DNA of 33,095 nt from a virus. The notes below the pieces were generated by a model. It saw nothing but the letters and a program-made list of their open reading frames with translations. It ran no database searches and was not told the origin of the DNA. The stretch spans positions 1 to 33,095 of IMG/VR virus record IMGVR_UViG_3300021354_000021; one strand, 5' to 3'. The position numbers and the translations under genes were made by a program. Positions 1 to 7,091 of the stretch are shown piece after piece; position 1 is the first letter of the stretch; each line of letters begins with the position of its first letter.

Positions 1-2
1 AC

Positions 3-248
3 CATATTTTACATTATTACGGAAACGGATTTTTCTACACATGGACAATGCAACTTCCGTTTCGCTTAAATCAAGGCGACCAAATTCATAATGAACTATT
101 AGACAACAAAGGAAATTTGCAATATGAAAAAGAAGAAACGGATGAATGGATAAAATTCAGTTGCGATAATGAACATTTTGAAGTTGAATACATACAAATA
201 GACCACAATTCCGATGTAGTTGCATGGTTGATATTACCGAAGTCGTAG
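3..248 (+). CDS. Hypothetical cassette protein, 5' truncated by window edge
   Basis: The frame is open from the first bases of the window to a TAG at 246-248, so the methionine at 48 is probably internal and the real start lies outside. The visible C-terminal part is about 81 residues, rich in acidic and aromatic residues, with no motif, signal peptide or membrane segment that I recognise. An attC-like site follows within 5 bases, so this is read as the body of a gene cassette whose left end is missing. Function unknown. The open frame before 48 is seen directly; the cassette assignment rests on the flanking site. Confidence 0.55.
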   Translation, partial: HILHYYGNGFFYTWTMQLPFRLNQGDQIHNELLDNKGNLQYEKEETDEWIKFSCDNEHFEVEYIQIDHNSDVVAWLILPKS

Positions 249-252
249 CACT

Positions 253-332
253 TGCCACTAACGTTTTGCAGATACACGCTGTGAGCGTTGGACTGAGGGT
301 GGCAAAATAGCGTGTATGTGCTGTTAGGTGTC
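253..332 (+). repeat. attC-like cassette site (left array)
   Basis: The R''-like core TGCCACTAAC (253-262) and the R'-like core GTTAGGTG (323-330) fit the integron consensus RYYYAAC...GTTRRRY. Between them GCAGATACACGCT (268-280) pairs with AGCGTGTATGTGC (309-321), 12 of 13 bases. Length and symmetry match integron cassette recombination sites, which recombine as a folded single strand. It separates the partial cassette on the left from the HAD cassette on the right. Confidence 0.7.
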
Positions 333-355
333 TGGTTTTATTTAAAATTTGATCG

Positions 356-856
356 ATGGACAAAATTATATTCTTAGACATAGACGGAGTGCTAAATGTT
401 ATAGGACAAGGTAGAGACGAGTTCGGGCAATGCTTCCATAAACATTTTGAAGATAATCTAAGATGGATTATTGAACAGACAGGTGCAAAGATTGTGATTA
501 GTAGCACTTGGCGAATGAGTGGATTATCTGAAATGCAAAGAATGTGGAAGCATCGAAACTTGGCAGGTGATGTAATTGATATTACTCCGACAGAAGTTGA
601 TGTAGTAGAACGTGGAACTTGTGAATTTTACGACCAAGTTGATAGAGGGTTTGAAATTCAGCAATGGATTGATGATAACAATGTAAAATGCTACTGTATA
701 ATTGACGATTATAACGATATGCTGCCAACTCAAACAAATAATTTTGTTAGGACTGCAAATAATCAAGACCATCCCGATTGCATAGATATTGGTTACGGAC
801 TTACTCGCAAGTGTGCAGAGCGGGTGGTAGAAATTTTAAATAAAACTTGCACCTAA
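356..856 (+). CDS. HAD-family phosphatase-like protein (HAD_SAK type) in a gene cassette
   Basis: A 166-residue haloacid dehalogenase-like protein. HAD motif I is the DxD of FLDIDGVLN (Asp8, Asp10), motif II is SSTWR (49-53), and a late acidic motif CIIDD lies at 114-118. The layout resembles the small HAD domain found in Swiss Army Knife RNA-repair proteins and in stand-alone proteins of phages and Bacteroidota. The likely chemistry is Mg-dependent phosphate hydrolysis, with possible nucleic-acid end repair; the substrate is inferred only. The gene starts 24 bases after the attC-like site and its TAA stop lies inside the next R''-like core (848-857), a compact layout typical of integron cassettes. 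Confidence 0.8.
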   Translation: MDKIIFLDIDGVLNVIGQGRDEFGQCFHKHFEDNLRWIIEQTGAKIVISSTWRMSGLSEMQRMWKHRNLAGDVIDITPTEVDVVERGTCEFYDQVDRGFEIQQWIDDNNVKCYCIIDDYNDMLPTQTNNFVRTANNQDHPDCIDIGYGLTRKCAERVVEILNKTCT

Positions 857-890
857 CTTGCGGACATGTGCCATGATTTTTGCGAACACC
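848..890 (+). repeat. Terminal half attC-like site
   Basis: TGCACCTAAC (848-857) is nearly the reverse complement of the HAD cassette start GTTAGGTGTC (323-332), 8 of 10 bases, as expected for that cassette's R'' core. No matching GTTRRRY half with a paired arm is found downstream. The sequence after the core resembles the sequence after the last right-hand cassette (30310-30347), sharing CTAACTTGCG and then GCCA.GA..TTTG. The minus-strand phage genes begin about 20 bases further on. Confidence 0.5.
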
Positions 891-907
891 AATAAAATAG
901 GTAAAAA

Positions 908-1264
908 TTAACGAATTAAAATAATAGCGATTTCACAAATAAATATTGGAATTAAAACATAAAGTGCAGCCGATTTTATCGCTTGTCCTTTTTTTATTTT
1001 TGCGATTTCCGATTTGCAATTTTTGGACAAATTTTGTCCTAAAACAATTGCGGTATTAAGTTCAAACTTCAAACTATCGGCAAACTTATCACAGGCGTTT
1101 ATATGAATTGATTGAAATAAAATGATACTATCTTTAGTTAATGAAGTTTCGATACACTCAGCGTTCTTAAAATAAGTTACTACGGCTTTATGTTCCGCTT
1201 GTGTTTGTTGAGAATAACATTTCGTTGATGTCAACAAAACGATAACTAAAAATAATTTATTCAT
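908..1264 (-). CDS. Small membrane-anchored exported protein, possible lysis accessory
   Basis: 118 residues with an N-terminal hydrophobic signal-like segment (about 3-19) and a C-terminal transmembrane segment (about 97-117) rich in Ile and Leu. The region between would lie outside the cytoplasmic membrane and holds several Cys. Its start overlaps the end of the next upstream gene by 8 bases. Position after the DUF5675 protein and another single-pass protein suggests a lysis group, perhaps spanin-like, but there is no sequence signature for that. It is the last gene of the minus-strand block; no clear terminator is visible between 857 and 908. Confidence 0.6.
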   Translation of the reverse strand: MNKLFLVIVLLTSTKCYSQQTQAEHKAVVTYFKNAECIETSLTKDSIILFQSIHINACDKFADSLKFELNTAIVLGQNLSKNCKSEIAKIKKGQAIKSAALYVLIPIFICEIAIILIR

Positions 1265-1556
1265 ATAGTTTCAAGAATAATTTGTGTACAGAATCTTCGC
1301 TTAACGAATCTAATTTAATATAGATAGTATCGTACTTGTGTTTTATAAGCCATTGTTTTTGAATCTGAATTTCAACATTATTTTCAGAATATTTTTTTAT
1401 CGAATCATAATCATCTTGTAACCTTGCCACAGTTTGCCCGATTGAAGTAATCCCCTCGTTAAAACCTTTGTCGAATATTTCATTCTCTTTTATAGGTCGC
1501 ATGAAAAGCAATAAGATTAAGCCGGATAAAATAATTATGTAAATTAAATCTCTCAT
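1257..1556 (-). CDS. Single-pass membrane protein with periplasmic helical domain
   Basis: 99 residues. Residues 4-19 form a transmembrane helix (Ile/Leu-rich), followed by a charged, probably helical region (about 25-99). This N-in anchor plus helical exterior is the shape of Rz-type inner-membrane spanins, and the gene sits between the DUF5675 protein and another exported protein, overlapping both by a few bases. The spanin role is inference from topology and place only; no family is recognised. Confidence 0.6.
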   Translation of the reverse strand: MRDLIYIIILSGLILLLFMRPIKENEIFDKGFNEGITSIGQTVARLQDDYDSIKKYSENNVEIQIQKQWLIKHKYDTIYIKLDSLSEDSVHKLFLKLYE

Positions 1557-1963
1557 ACAACAGGTTTATCCGACCCAATAAATACAGTTACATTCTTACC
1601 TTTTGCTATTTCTGCATAAGCCAAGTCACGCAAAGGAATAAACACAGCCTTACTTGCGCTTCCCTTTCCCTCCCCTGTTAAAGTTGTCACAGGCGCAATA
1701 CAACCTTTCAATTCTTTTTTTGCATCGTTAGCCGAATGAATATAAATCATGTCCCTATCAGGTACATTTTGCAACCAAAGGACATCGCCTAAATGTTCTG
1801 AGTGGTGTTTAATAGCTTCATAACTTCCTTCAGGAATACAACTGATTCCATGTTGGTTATTTAAGTTTGGCAATTCAATGCAATGACTGTGAAATTTACC
1901 ATCAACGCTTATGTCGCCATTTGTGCCACCGTTTAAATATGTTCTTTTAATTGTGATAATCAT
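1553..1963 (-). CDS. DUF5675 family protein, candidate cell-wall enzyme
   Basis: 136 residues matching the conserved shape of DUF5675 proteins of Bacteroidota phages: N-terminal beta strands, a central IPEGSYE motif (43-49), then HSAN (76-79) and GC (87-88). The spacing of a conserved His and a Gly-Cys resembles the HxxN...GC arrangement of L,D-transpeptidase-like active sites, so a peptidoglycan-acting role is possible. That is inference; the family has no established function known to me. It overlaps the downstream membrane gene (ATG inside its stop region) and belongs to the group where a lysin is expected, and no other lysin is recognisable in the window. Confidence 0.75.
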   Translation of the reverse strand: MIITIKRTYLNGGTNGDISVDGKFHSHCIELPNLNNQHGISCIPEGSYEAIKHHSEHLGDVLWLQNVPDRDMIYIHSANDAKKELKGCIAPVTTLTGEGKGSASKAVFIPLRDLAYAEIAKGKNVTVFIGSDKPVV

Positions 1964-2021
1964 TTCTTCTTTTAGATTTAATTTTTTGTAAAGTTTTTTT
2001 AATCGTTTATTTTTCTATATA

Positions 2022-2339
2022 TCATTTTAAATTAACTTTTCTATATCCTAAGCTCCAAATTAAGTGTCCCAACTTTCTTGCCTCAATTCTTATTTTTGTT
2101 TCCGAATATTCGGGGTGTATTAAGTGCAACTTCTCGTGTATTGCTGTTTGCAAAAACTCTTTACCATTTTGTCGTGGGTCAATTATGATTTCGTTAGTAT
2201 TGCTATCACTACTGCCAATAAATTGTTGTCCATTAATCCTATACCGGCCAGCCTTTTTAATATAAATTTTGCTCCCAAAACTTTCAGCATCAGGCTTAAT
2301 ATTATGGTTTTTATGGTGTAAATATTCATCGACTTTCAT
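2022..2339 (-). CDS. Small zincin-like protein with HExxH motif
   Basis: 105 residues. HEKLH at 68-72 is the zinc-binding and catalytic motif of gluzincin/ImmA/SprT-like metallopeptidases, and Glu80 eight residues downstream could be a third ligand. The fold before it (a short beta region ending in IIIDP, 51-55) is like that of SprT/ImmA minimal domains. The start codon overlaps the TAA of the upstream phosphoesterase in the sequence TACTAATG. The substrate is unknown; small phage proteins of this type may process a virion or host protein. Confidence 0.7.
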   Translation of the reverse strand: MKVDEYLHHKNHNIKPDAESFGSKIYIKKAGRYRINGQQFIGSSDSNTNEIIIDPRQNGKEFLQTAIHEKLHLIHPEYSETKIRIEARKLGHLIWSLGYRKVNLK

Positions 2340-3331
2340 TAGTAGATTTTGCCATCAATAATTGTGAAATTGTTAACCTTATATTTTCCTAACTTATCAA
2401 CCTCAATTAACGCTGCACCGTGCGACCAATTGTTAAAAGGCATATAAGCAGCATATAAATCACAAAGGCATCCTGTTGAATACACCTTGATTAGTTTATT
2501 TTCAAGTGTACGCTCAACGTGTTCGGATTTACGATGATAATGGCCACCAATAACCGAATGCCCAGTTTTTAAAAATACTGTACGAGCAGGATTAACGCCT
2601 CCTGATTTCAATGGAAGTTCGTGAAAGTGCAGTACCGGCAATTCGCCACAATAAGCAAGCTGCTTGTCTTTTAATAAAATGATTTTATGTTCGTTAAAAT
2701 GAAGTAAAGTTGAAAGTTCAAATTCCTCCATGCCTAATAATTCAGGTGCTTTTTGTTTCAAGAACGCTTCCCAACGATTCTCATGGTTGCCCATTTTATA
2801 AATTATTAACGCTTTTGGAAACATGGCCCTGATTCCTTTTAAAAATACTCGAACACAATCTAACTCATAAATGAAATTTCGTTTGCGTGGGTCTTTTTCA
2901 AAACGACTTAATTGGTACATGTCCATTATATCGCCATTTAGCCAAATTGTATCAACTCCATTCTTTTCTCCAAACTCTAACGAAGCGAATAACGCTGCAT
3001 CATCCTGGTAAGGAAAATGAATATCTGATAACATTAAAACTTTTCGCTTATCTTTTGGTAAATGATAAGTTTCGATTCTATCAGTTTCGCCTTTTGGGAG
3101 TTCTTTTTTAAGTTTTTTCAGTTCGTTAATAAAATTTATCACGTTAGTTGATGTGTTTTTTAGTCCTGAAACTCCTGTGTGTCTATTTATAGAATTTCTT
3201 GCGCTTTCACAAGAGCTAAAAACCTTAGGTTCGCTTTGAAAAAGTAGTTTTGCTAATTCTCGCTTTGAGGTATTTGGAAATTTCCTTAAATAGTCTTGTG
3301 TTATCTTACCCACTAAAGTTATTGATGGCAT
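2339..3331 (-). CDS. Calcineurin-like metallophosphoesterase with N-terminal helical DNA-binding-like part
   Basis: 330 residues. The C-terminal two thirds carry the metallophosphoesterase motifs in order: DIH (103-105), GDIMD (133-137), GNHE (181-184) and GGHYH (262-266), all two-metal ligands of this superfamily. Residues 5-55 look like a helix-turn-helix or resolvase-like helical domain, and 62-90 is a charged linker. It hydrolyses phosphomono- or diesters; nuclease or nucleotide phosphatase activity is possible and cannot be decided here. Such proteins are frequent in Bacteroidota phage late regions. It ends TAC TAA, overlapping the next gene's ATG. Confidence 0.88.
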   Translation of the reverse strand: MPSITLVGKITQDYLRKFPNTSKRELAKLLFQSEPKVFSSCESARNSINRHTGVSGLKNTSTNVINFINELKKLKKELPKGETDRIETYHLPKDKRKVLMLSDIHFPYQDDAALFASLEFGEKNGVDTIWLNGDIMDMYQLSRFEKDPRKRNFIYELDCVRVFLKGIRAMFPKALIIYKMGNHENRWEAFLKQKAPELLGMEEFELSTLLHFNEHKIILLKDKQLAYCGELPVLHFHELPLKSGGVNPARTVFLKTGHSVIGGHYHRKSEHVERTLENKLIKVYSTGCLCDLYAAYMPFNNWSHGAALIEVDKLGKYKVNNFTIIDGKIY

Positions 3332-3334
3332 AAT

Positions 3335-3424
3335 TTATTTTTTAGTACCTATTTTATCAATTATATAGACTAAAATTATTGGAAACAGCAGTATGATGAC
3401 TAAGCATACTACCTCTAACATCAT
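3335..3424 (-). CDS. 29-residue single-pass membrane peptide, holin-like
   Basis: Short frame between the holin-like gene and the phosphoesterase. Its ATG overlaps the upstream TGA (ATGATG arrangement). The peptide is almost entirely one hydrophobic helix (residues about 3-21) with a short basic tail ending DKIGTKK. Translational coupling and the tight fit in the gap argue that it is real. It could assist membrane permeabilisation; this is inferred from topology only. Confidence 0.45.
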   Translation of the reverse strand: MMLEVVCLVIILLFPIILVYIIDKIGTKK

Positions 3425-3627
3425 TTGTCGCTGCTAAACTGCATTAAAAACGTTCCTATTAGTGTTGCTCCACCCATTGACTGAACGACTACCAAAGGAA
3501 TCCAATCAAACATTGCGCCACCAACTGCAATAGCTGTTCCTAACCCTCCAAATGCAAATAAAAGTTTTTGCCATTTCTTAATATGTTCGGGTGTTGGTGA
3601 GAGAAAATTATTAAATAGTTTTTTCAT
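3421..3627 (-). CDS. Holin-like small membrane protein
   Basis: 68 residues with two predicted membrane helices (about 25-42 and 45-63) separated by a short turn around FDWIP, and an amphipathic basic N-terminus. Size, topology and location beside other membrane proteins and upstream of the DUF5675 protein fit a class II holin. It overlaps the upstream coiled-coil membrane gene by 17 bases. No holin family signature is recognised. Confidence 0.6.
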   Translation of the reverse strand: MKKLFNNFLSPTPEHIKKWQKLLFAFGGLGTAIAVGGAMFDWIPLVVVQSMGGATLIGTFLMQFSSDK

Positions 3628-3988
3628 AGTGCTTATTTAGATTATTGATTGCAACGATTATTTTTTCATGTTGCTCGTAGCCCTTTTCAACGAATTTTAA
3701 AAGCCCCACCATTGTCGAGCTTATTTTATTTTCTTCGTTCTTTTCTTTATGAACTTGTGTGGCTAAGTTGTCAACCTTTAAAGATAACTCCTCAACCTTT
3801 TTCGTCAGGTTTTCAATCGTAATTGTAAATACATCCTCAACTTTCTGTATACGCCTGTCGTGGTTGATTAGCGACTGTTCAGATACCTTAACCCTCGCTA
3901 ACATCATTTGCCAAATAACGGTAATTAAAACCCCTGCAATGGTTACGATTGCGCTTAAACAAGCTACGATGATTTGTGTGGTGTCCAT
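3611..3988 (-). CDS. Membrane-anchored coiled-coil protein
   Basis: 125 residues. Residues 6-27 form a transmembrane segment; residues 35-90 have heptad-like spacing of hydrophobics with many Lys and Glu, consistent with a coiled coil. This resembles haemolysin XhlA-type or holin-associated proteins of phages, which sit beside the holin. Overlaps the next gene by 17 bases. A tiny 11-codon frame (3988-4023) immediately upstream is probably not a gene. Confidence 0.65.
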   Translation of the reverse strand: MDTTQIIVACLSAIVTIAGVLITVIWQMMLARVKVSEQSLINHDRRIQKVEDVFTITIENLTKKVEELSLKVDNLATQVHKEKNEENKISSTMVGLLKFVEKGYEQHEKIIVAINNLNKHYEKTI

Positions 3989-4024
3989 TATTTCGGGAGG
4001 TTTAATTGTTTAGATGTTTCCATT

Positions 4025-4297
4025 TTAAATTATTTTTTCTTGAACTTTAATCCAATCACTACCTAATTCAACTACCTGTTCACAAGTAATCTCACTTATA
4101 ATAATTTCCCATTCTACAAAGTCTAACATAGGTACATTGTACAGTTCCTTTGTAGGGTGTTTCTGTTGCACCTTTTGCACGTAGGTTTCATCGGTAAGAT
4201 TTAACTGCTCTTTTACTAAAGCATTTATCTTATCAATGTTAGTTTCATTTACTATCAGAAACTTTGGTTTAGGTGTATTATCTATTGGTAGTTCCAT
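4025..4297 (-). CDS. Hypothetical phage protein, downstream of tail fibre candidate
   Basis: 90 residues, acidic, no recognised family or membrane segment. Begins MELPIDNTPKPKFLIVNET and has one WxII segment near the middle. Its ATG overlaps the TAA of the upstream putative receptor-binding gene (TACTAATG), so the two are probably translated together. Could be a fibre chaperone or accessory; unproven. Confidence 0.65.
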   Translation of the reverse strand: MELPIDNTPKPKFLIVNETNIDKINALVKEQLNLTDETYVQKVQQKHPTKELYNVPMLDFVEWEIIISEITCEQVVELGSDWIKVQEKII

Positions 4298-5730
4298 TAG
4301 TATATCTCTCCGTTAAATATTGTTGTATTTAAGAAATCTTTTAAGTTATTATCAGAAACTGAATCCCCTGATAAAGATATAAAGCCATTAATATCTGATG
4401 CTGTTTGATATATATCTACATAACCTATCTGTCTTATTTGAGTTAGCGCTCCTGAATCATATTGTCCAGCTGCTGTTACAATAGTTCCTTTATTTTCTTG
4501 CGCTTTTGTACCTCCTGCATCTTTTCTAAAAAATGTAAATATTGTATTTTTATTTAAAGATGGTTGAGTTAAAGTTGCGCCACTTAAATAACCTAAATGG
4601 ATACCAGAATTAGTAGAATAAAAAATTGTTGATTTTAGGTATTCCTGTCCCTGAAACAATGCAGCATCATTAGCTAAAAATGGCATTAATAATGTTCTAA
4701 TATCTAAGAAAGTAATATCTGTACCAAAAGGAATTGTTCCTGATGTTAAATATATACTGTTTTTAACTTGATATTTTGTTCTTGTTACTATTGTAGATTG
4801 ATAGGCTGTTGCATTTGTCACAGGTCTGTTCAAAGTCCAAGTTTCTCCTGTTGTAGCAGTCCACGTTGTTTCTGATACTTTGTGATTGTAAGCAGCTAAA
4901 TCTAACTTAAAATTGTTTCCGTTAGTAGCATTATTATATGTAAAATCATAAATATTACAATCTGTTCCATTAGTAATTTTATCGGTACTTACATATAAAA
5001 TATCTAAATCATACCCTGCTCCACCACTTGAAGAAAAATTAGCTAAAATAGCAGCTCCGTAAACTATACCATCATTTGAAAAATACAAATTATATTGGTG
5101 CATAGCTATACATTCAAGTTTTACCCAAAATTTACTACTTAAAGTAATGTTAGCTAAAAATCCTGTATGAGTAACACCTGAATGATTAATCGTATAACTA
5201 CCATCAGACTCTCTTATAAGAGTTGTTCCTACTCCATTTAATGCAGTCCACTCCAAAGAGAACAAAGCTCCTACTGAATCATTGTCAGCCTTAACAGTAA
5301 TTACCCAATCAAAATCTCTATTGTTTATACTTGTATAAGAGGATGTAGTTATATAACCACCAAAATATCCTTTAGCATATCTTTCTCCACTATACTTTAA
5401 TAATTTAGGTTGATTTACAACTGTATTCTGTACCATATCTCCTATGTAACTTCCCGTTGTACTTCTTGCTGGGTCAACCGAAAATACTATCTGACAATTT
5501 CCTGCTACACTACCTTCTTTATATCCTGTAACACTTGGTATTGCTCCGATGTATTGAGATGACATCAATCCATTAGTAACTAAGTATTGCACATAAAGAT
5601 TTAATAACGCAGGAGAATCTATTGTTCCCCCTTGTTGTGCTACTCTTGTTATATGAGCAACTGTAATAGGATTGTACCCCCCACTTAATTGTGTTCGGTC
5701 TATGCCGATTCCATTTCTAATACTTGGCAT
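4297..5730 (-). CDS. Putative tail fibre or receptor-binding protein with lectin-like domain
   Basis: 477 residues, rich in Ser, Thr, Gly, Asn and Tyr, low in charge, typical of phage tail spikes and fibres. Residues about 110-250 have the alternating beta pattern of LamG/concanavalin-like jelly-roll domains (segment DFDWVITVKAD and WVKLECI). The N-terminus begins MPSIRNGIGI, a short conserved anchor-like start. It is the last large structural gene before the lysis region, a usual place for host-recognition proteins. Assignment is from composition, fold pattern and place; the ligand is unknown. Confidence 0.6.
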   Translation of the reverse strand: MPSIRNGIGIDRTQLSGGYNPITVAHITRVAQQGGTIDSPALLNLYVQYLVTNGLMSSQYIGAIPSVTGYKEGSVAGNCQIVFSVDPARSTTGSYIGDMVQNTVVNQPKLLKYSGERYAKGYFGGYITTSSYTSINNRDFDWVITVKADNDSVGALFSLEWTALNGVGTTLIRESDGSYTINHSGVTHTGFLANITLSSKFWVKLECIAMHQYNLYFSNDGIVYGAAILANFSSSGGAGYDLDILYVSTDKITNGTDCNIYDFTYNNATNGNNFKLDLAAYNHKVSETTWTATTGETWTLNRPVTNATAYQSTIVTRTKYQVKNSIYLTSGTIPFGTDITFLDIRTLLMPFLANDAALFQGQEYLKSTIFYSTNSGIHLGYLSGATLTQPSLNKNTIFTFFRKDAGGTKAQENKGTIVTAAGQYDSGALTQIRQIGYVDIYQTASDINGFISLSGDSVSDNNLKDFLNTTIFNGEIY

Positions 5731-5731
5731 A

Positions 5732-5986
5732 TTAGTAACCGATTACTATTCCTGATGTAATTGTTACCTTAGTAATTCTACTTCCTGCAGTTGCGGGTAA
5801 ATATGCACCTGCTTTGATTGTATTGGATCCGATTCCTGATGATGTCAAAACATCAATGCTGTCAATTTCCAATACAGTAAATACTGCATCAGAATTAACT
5901 ACTAATGCTTCGTAAGATACTCCAGTAACTGCTCCTGTGATAACTTTAAAGCCTGAATTACCGGCCATTTTTTCTATTGCTGTCAT
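5732..5986 (-). CDS. Small structural protein (decoration or tail-associated)
   Basis: 84 residues, beta-rich and nearly free of charged residues, beginning MTAIEKMAGNSGFKVITG. An upstream in-frame ATG (6064) would run into the preceding gene, so the ATG at 5986, with an A/T-rich leader, is chosen. Composition (Gly, Ser, Thr, Val) and place between the neck-type gene and the putative fibre suggest a virion surface or tail-fibre-base protein. It ends ...IGY with TAC TAA two bases before the next ATG. Confidence 0.6.
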   Translation of the reverse strand: MTAIEKMAGNSGFKVITGAVTGVSYEALVVNSDAVFTVLEIDSIDVLTSSGIGSNTIKAGAYLPATAGSRITKVTITSGIVIGY

Positions 5987-5990
5987 AATT

Positions 5991-6437
5991 TTAAATTTTA
6001 TTTGGTATTGAACAACGGTCAGAAATATATCTAACCTCAAAATTAATTGTAAACCTCCAACCATTCACAAGGTCGGGCAAACCTTCTCTTATTTGAGAAA
6101 GTGTAATATTTGATTTAATATAAAAATTGTCTTGATAAATTGGATTTTGTAAAGCTGAGATTAAATCAGTTGCGATTTGTAAAGTATCGCTGCTTATATC
6201 TATTTCATTCCTATTATCGGCAGTTGCTAAGTCTGCGACAATTATTTCAATAGGAATATTTAAAGTTTTTTCGCTAATCGAAGTGTCAGTAAAGTTCAAC
6301 CATGCCATCGGATAAACTATCTGATCGCTTGCTGAAATTTCTGAAAGTTCACCCCAAAAACAATAATTAATTTGAGGGTGGTTTAACGCCACCGTTCTTA
6401 TTAGGTTTAGGATTTGATTTAACGAATAATTGTTCAT
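5991..6437 (-). CDS. Putative head-tail connector / tail completion protein
   Basis: 148 residues with alternating helix and strand pattern, including WLNFTD and a C-terminal WRFTINFEVRY strand. Size and position after the DUF6712-like connector and before the fibre fit the tail-terminator or neck proteins of siphophages, which share this alpha-beta fold. No family named with certainty. Confidence 0.55.
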   Translation of the reverse strand: MNNYSLNQILNLIRTVALNHPQINYCFWGELSEISASDQIVYPMAWLNFTDTSISEKTLNIPIEIIVADLATADNRNEIDISSDTLQIATDLISALQNPIYQDNFYIKSNITLSQIREGLPDLVNGWRFTINFEVRYISDRCSIPNKI

Positions 6438-6492
6438 TGTTTTTTTTTAAAAACTCTTGTAACTTTTTAATATTTTTTTTTGAAACTCCCAT
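6367..6492 (-). CDS. Small Lys/Asn/Pro-rich ORF overlapping the neck gene
   Basis: A 41-codon frame starting ATG at 6492, two bases after the stop of the connector gene, and overlapping the next gene by about 70 bases in a different frame. The product is basic (MGVSKKNIKKLQEFLKKN start) with a proline-rich tail. It fills an otherwise 57-base gap. Conserved small basic proteins occur at this point in related phages as far as I know, but I cannot confirm homology, and A-rich DNA makes Lys-rich frames by chance. Confidence 0.35.
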   Translation of the reverse strand: MGVSKKNIKKLQEFLKKNNEQLFVKSNPKPNKNGGVKPPSN

Positions 6493-6494
6493 AA

Positions 6495-7091
6495 CTAACA
6501 AAATGTACATGGTTTCCTTAACTCAGGTGGGGTAACAGGTATATTCCTAAAATTATTCTTACCCATACAACCAAATTCGTCATCTAAAACCATCCCGGAA
6601 TTAAAATTATTTCTCTTCGCAAAAATTGTATCTATTCCAACATTAGGTTGATTTAGATATAACGGGAAAGTGGTATTATTTTGAAGCAAATATTTTGTTA
6701 ATCGTTCAGAATATACCTCAGCAGCATTTCTTGTGTGATCCATTAGCCGAAACATTTCCGATTCTGTTATCGGTGTCATGTTATCAGCGTTCTGAGTGCC
6801 AACAGCTTTATTAAAATACTTGTAATTCATTACGATTGGGCTTTCAAATAGTGTCCACCAAACCATAACAGGAGTAATATATAAATCCATCAAAGACTTC
6901 TCAACAGTAGACAAACTTTTTGCAATAATTTTAGTTTTCAAATCATTGAAAAGAGATGTTCCCAAAATTGGCAATAGATAAAAGTTCTCAACGTGCAAAA
7001 TAGTTGGTTTCAAAACCTTCGTATCAACATTATCTTGAATGGCCGTTTGGTCTTTTAATGTTGCTTCACTTAAAAATATTGCGTTTGCCAT
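6495..7091 (-). CDS. DUF6712-like head-tail connector protein
   Basis: 198 residues, largely alpha-helical, beginning MANAIFLSEATLKDQTAIQDN and ending in a Cys pair (CTFC). This pattern matches the DUF6712 proteins that follow the portal in Bacteroidota phages and are thought to act as head completion (adaptor) proteins. The ATG overlaps the portal's TAA (TAATG), so translation is coupled. Family naming is from memory of its hallmark N-terminus; the connector role follows from size, helicity and location. Confidence 0.65.
   Translation of the reverse strand: MANAIFLSEATLKDQTAIQDNVDTKVLKPTILHVENFYLLPILGTSLFNDLKTKIIAKSLSTVEKSLMDLYITPVMVWWTLFESPIVMNYKYFNKAVGTQNADNMTPITESEMFRLMDHTRNAAEVYSERLTKYLLQNNTTFPLYLNQPNVGIDTIFAKRNNFNSGMVLDDEFGCMGKNNFRNIPVTPPELRKPCTFC

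Noticed and set aside
857-907. Possible prophage attachment site between left cassettes and phage genes
   Set aside because: No direct repeat with the rest of the window and no integrase nearby; the other phage end is not in the window, so it cannot be supported.
3988-4023. An 11-codon frame (METSKQLNLPK) upstream of the coiled-coil membrane gene
   Set aside because: Too short for support; it may be a leader peptide but nothing besides the stop-start overlap argues for it.
4299-4324. Fifth copy of the late promoter element before the gene starting at 4297
   Set aside because: TATACTAAT is present, but the upstream box is only AACAA-like and out of register by a base, and the ATG overlaps the box itself.
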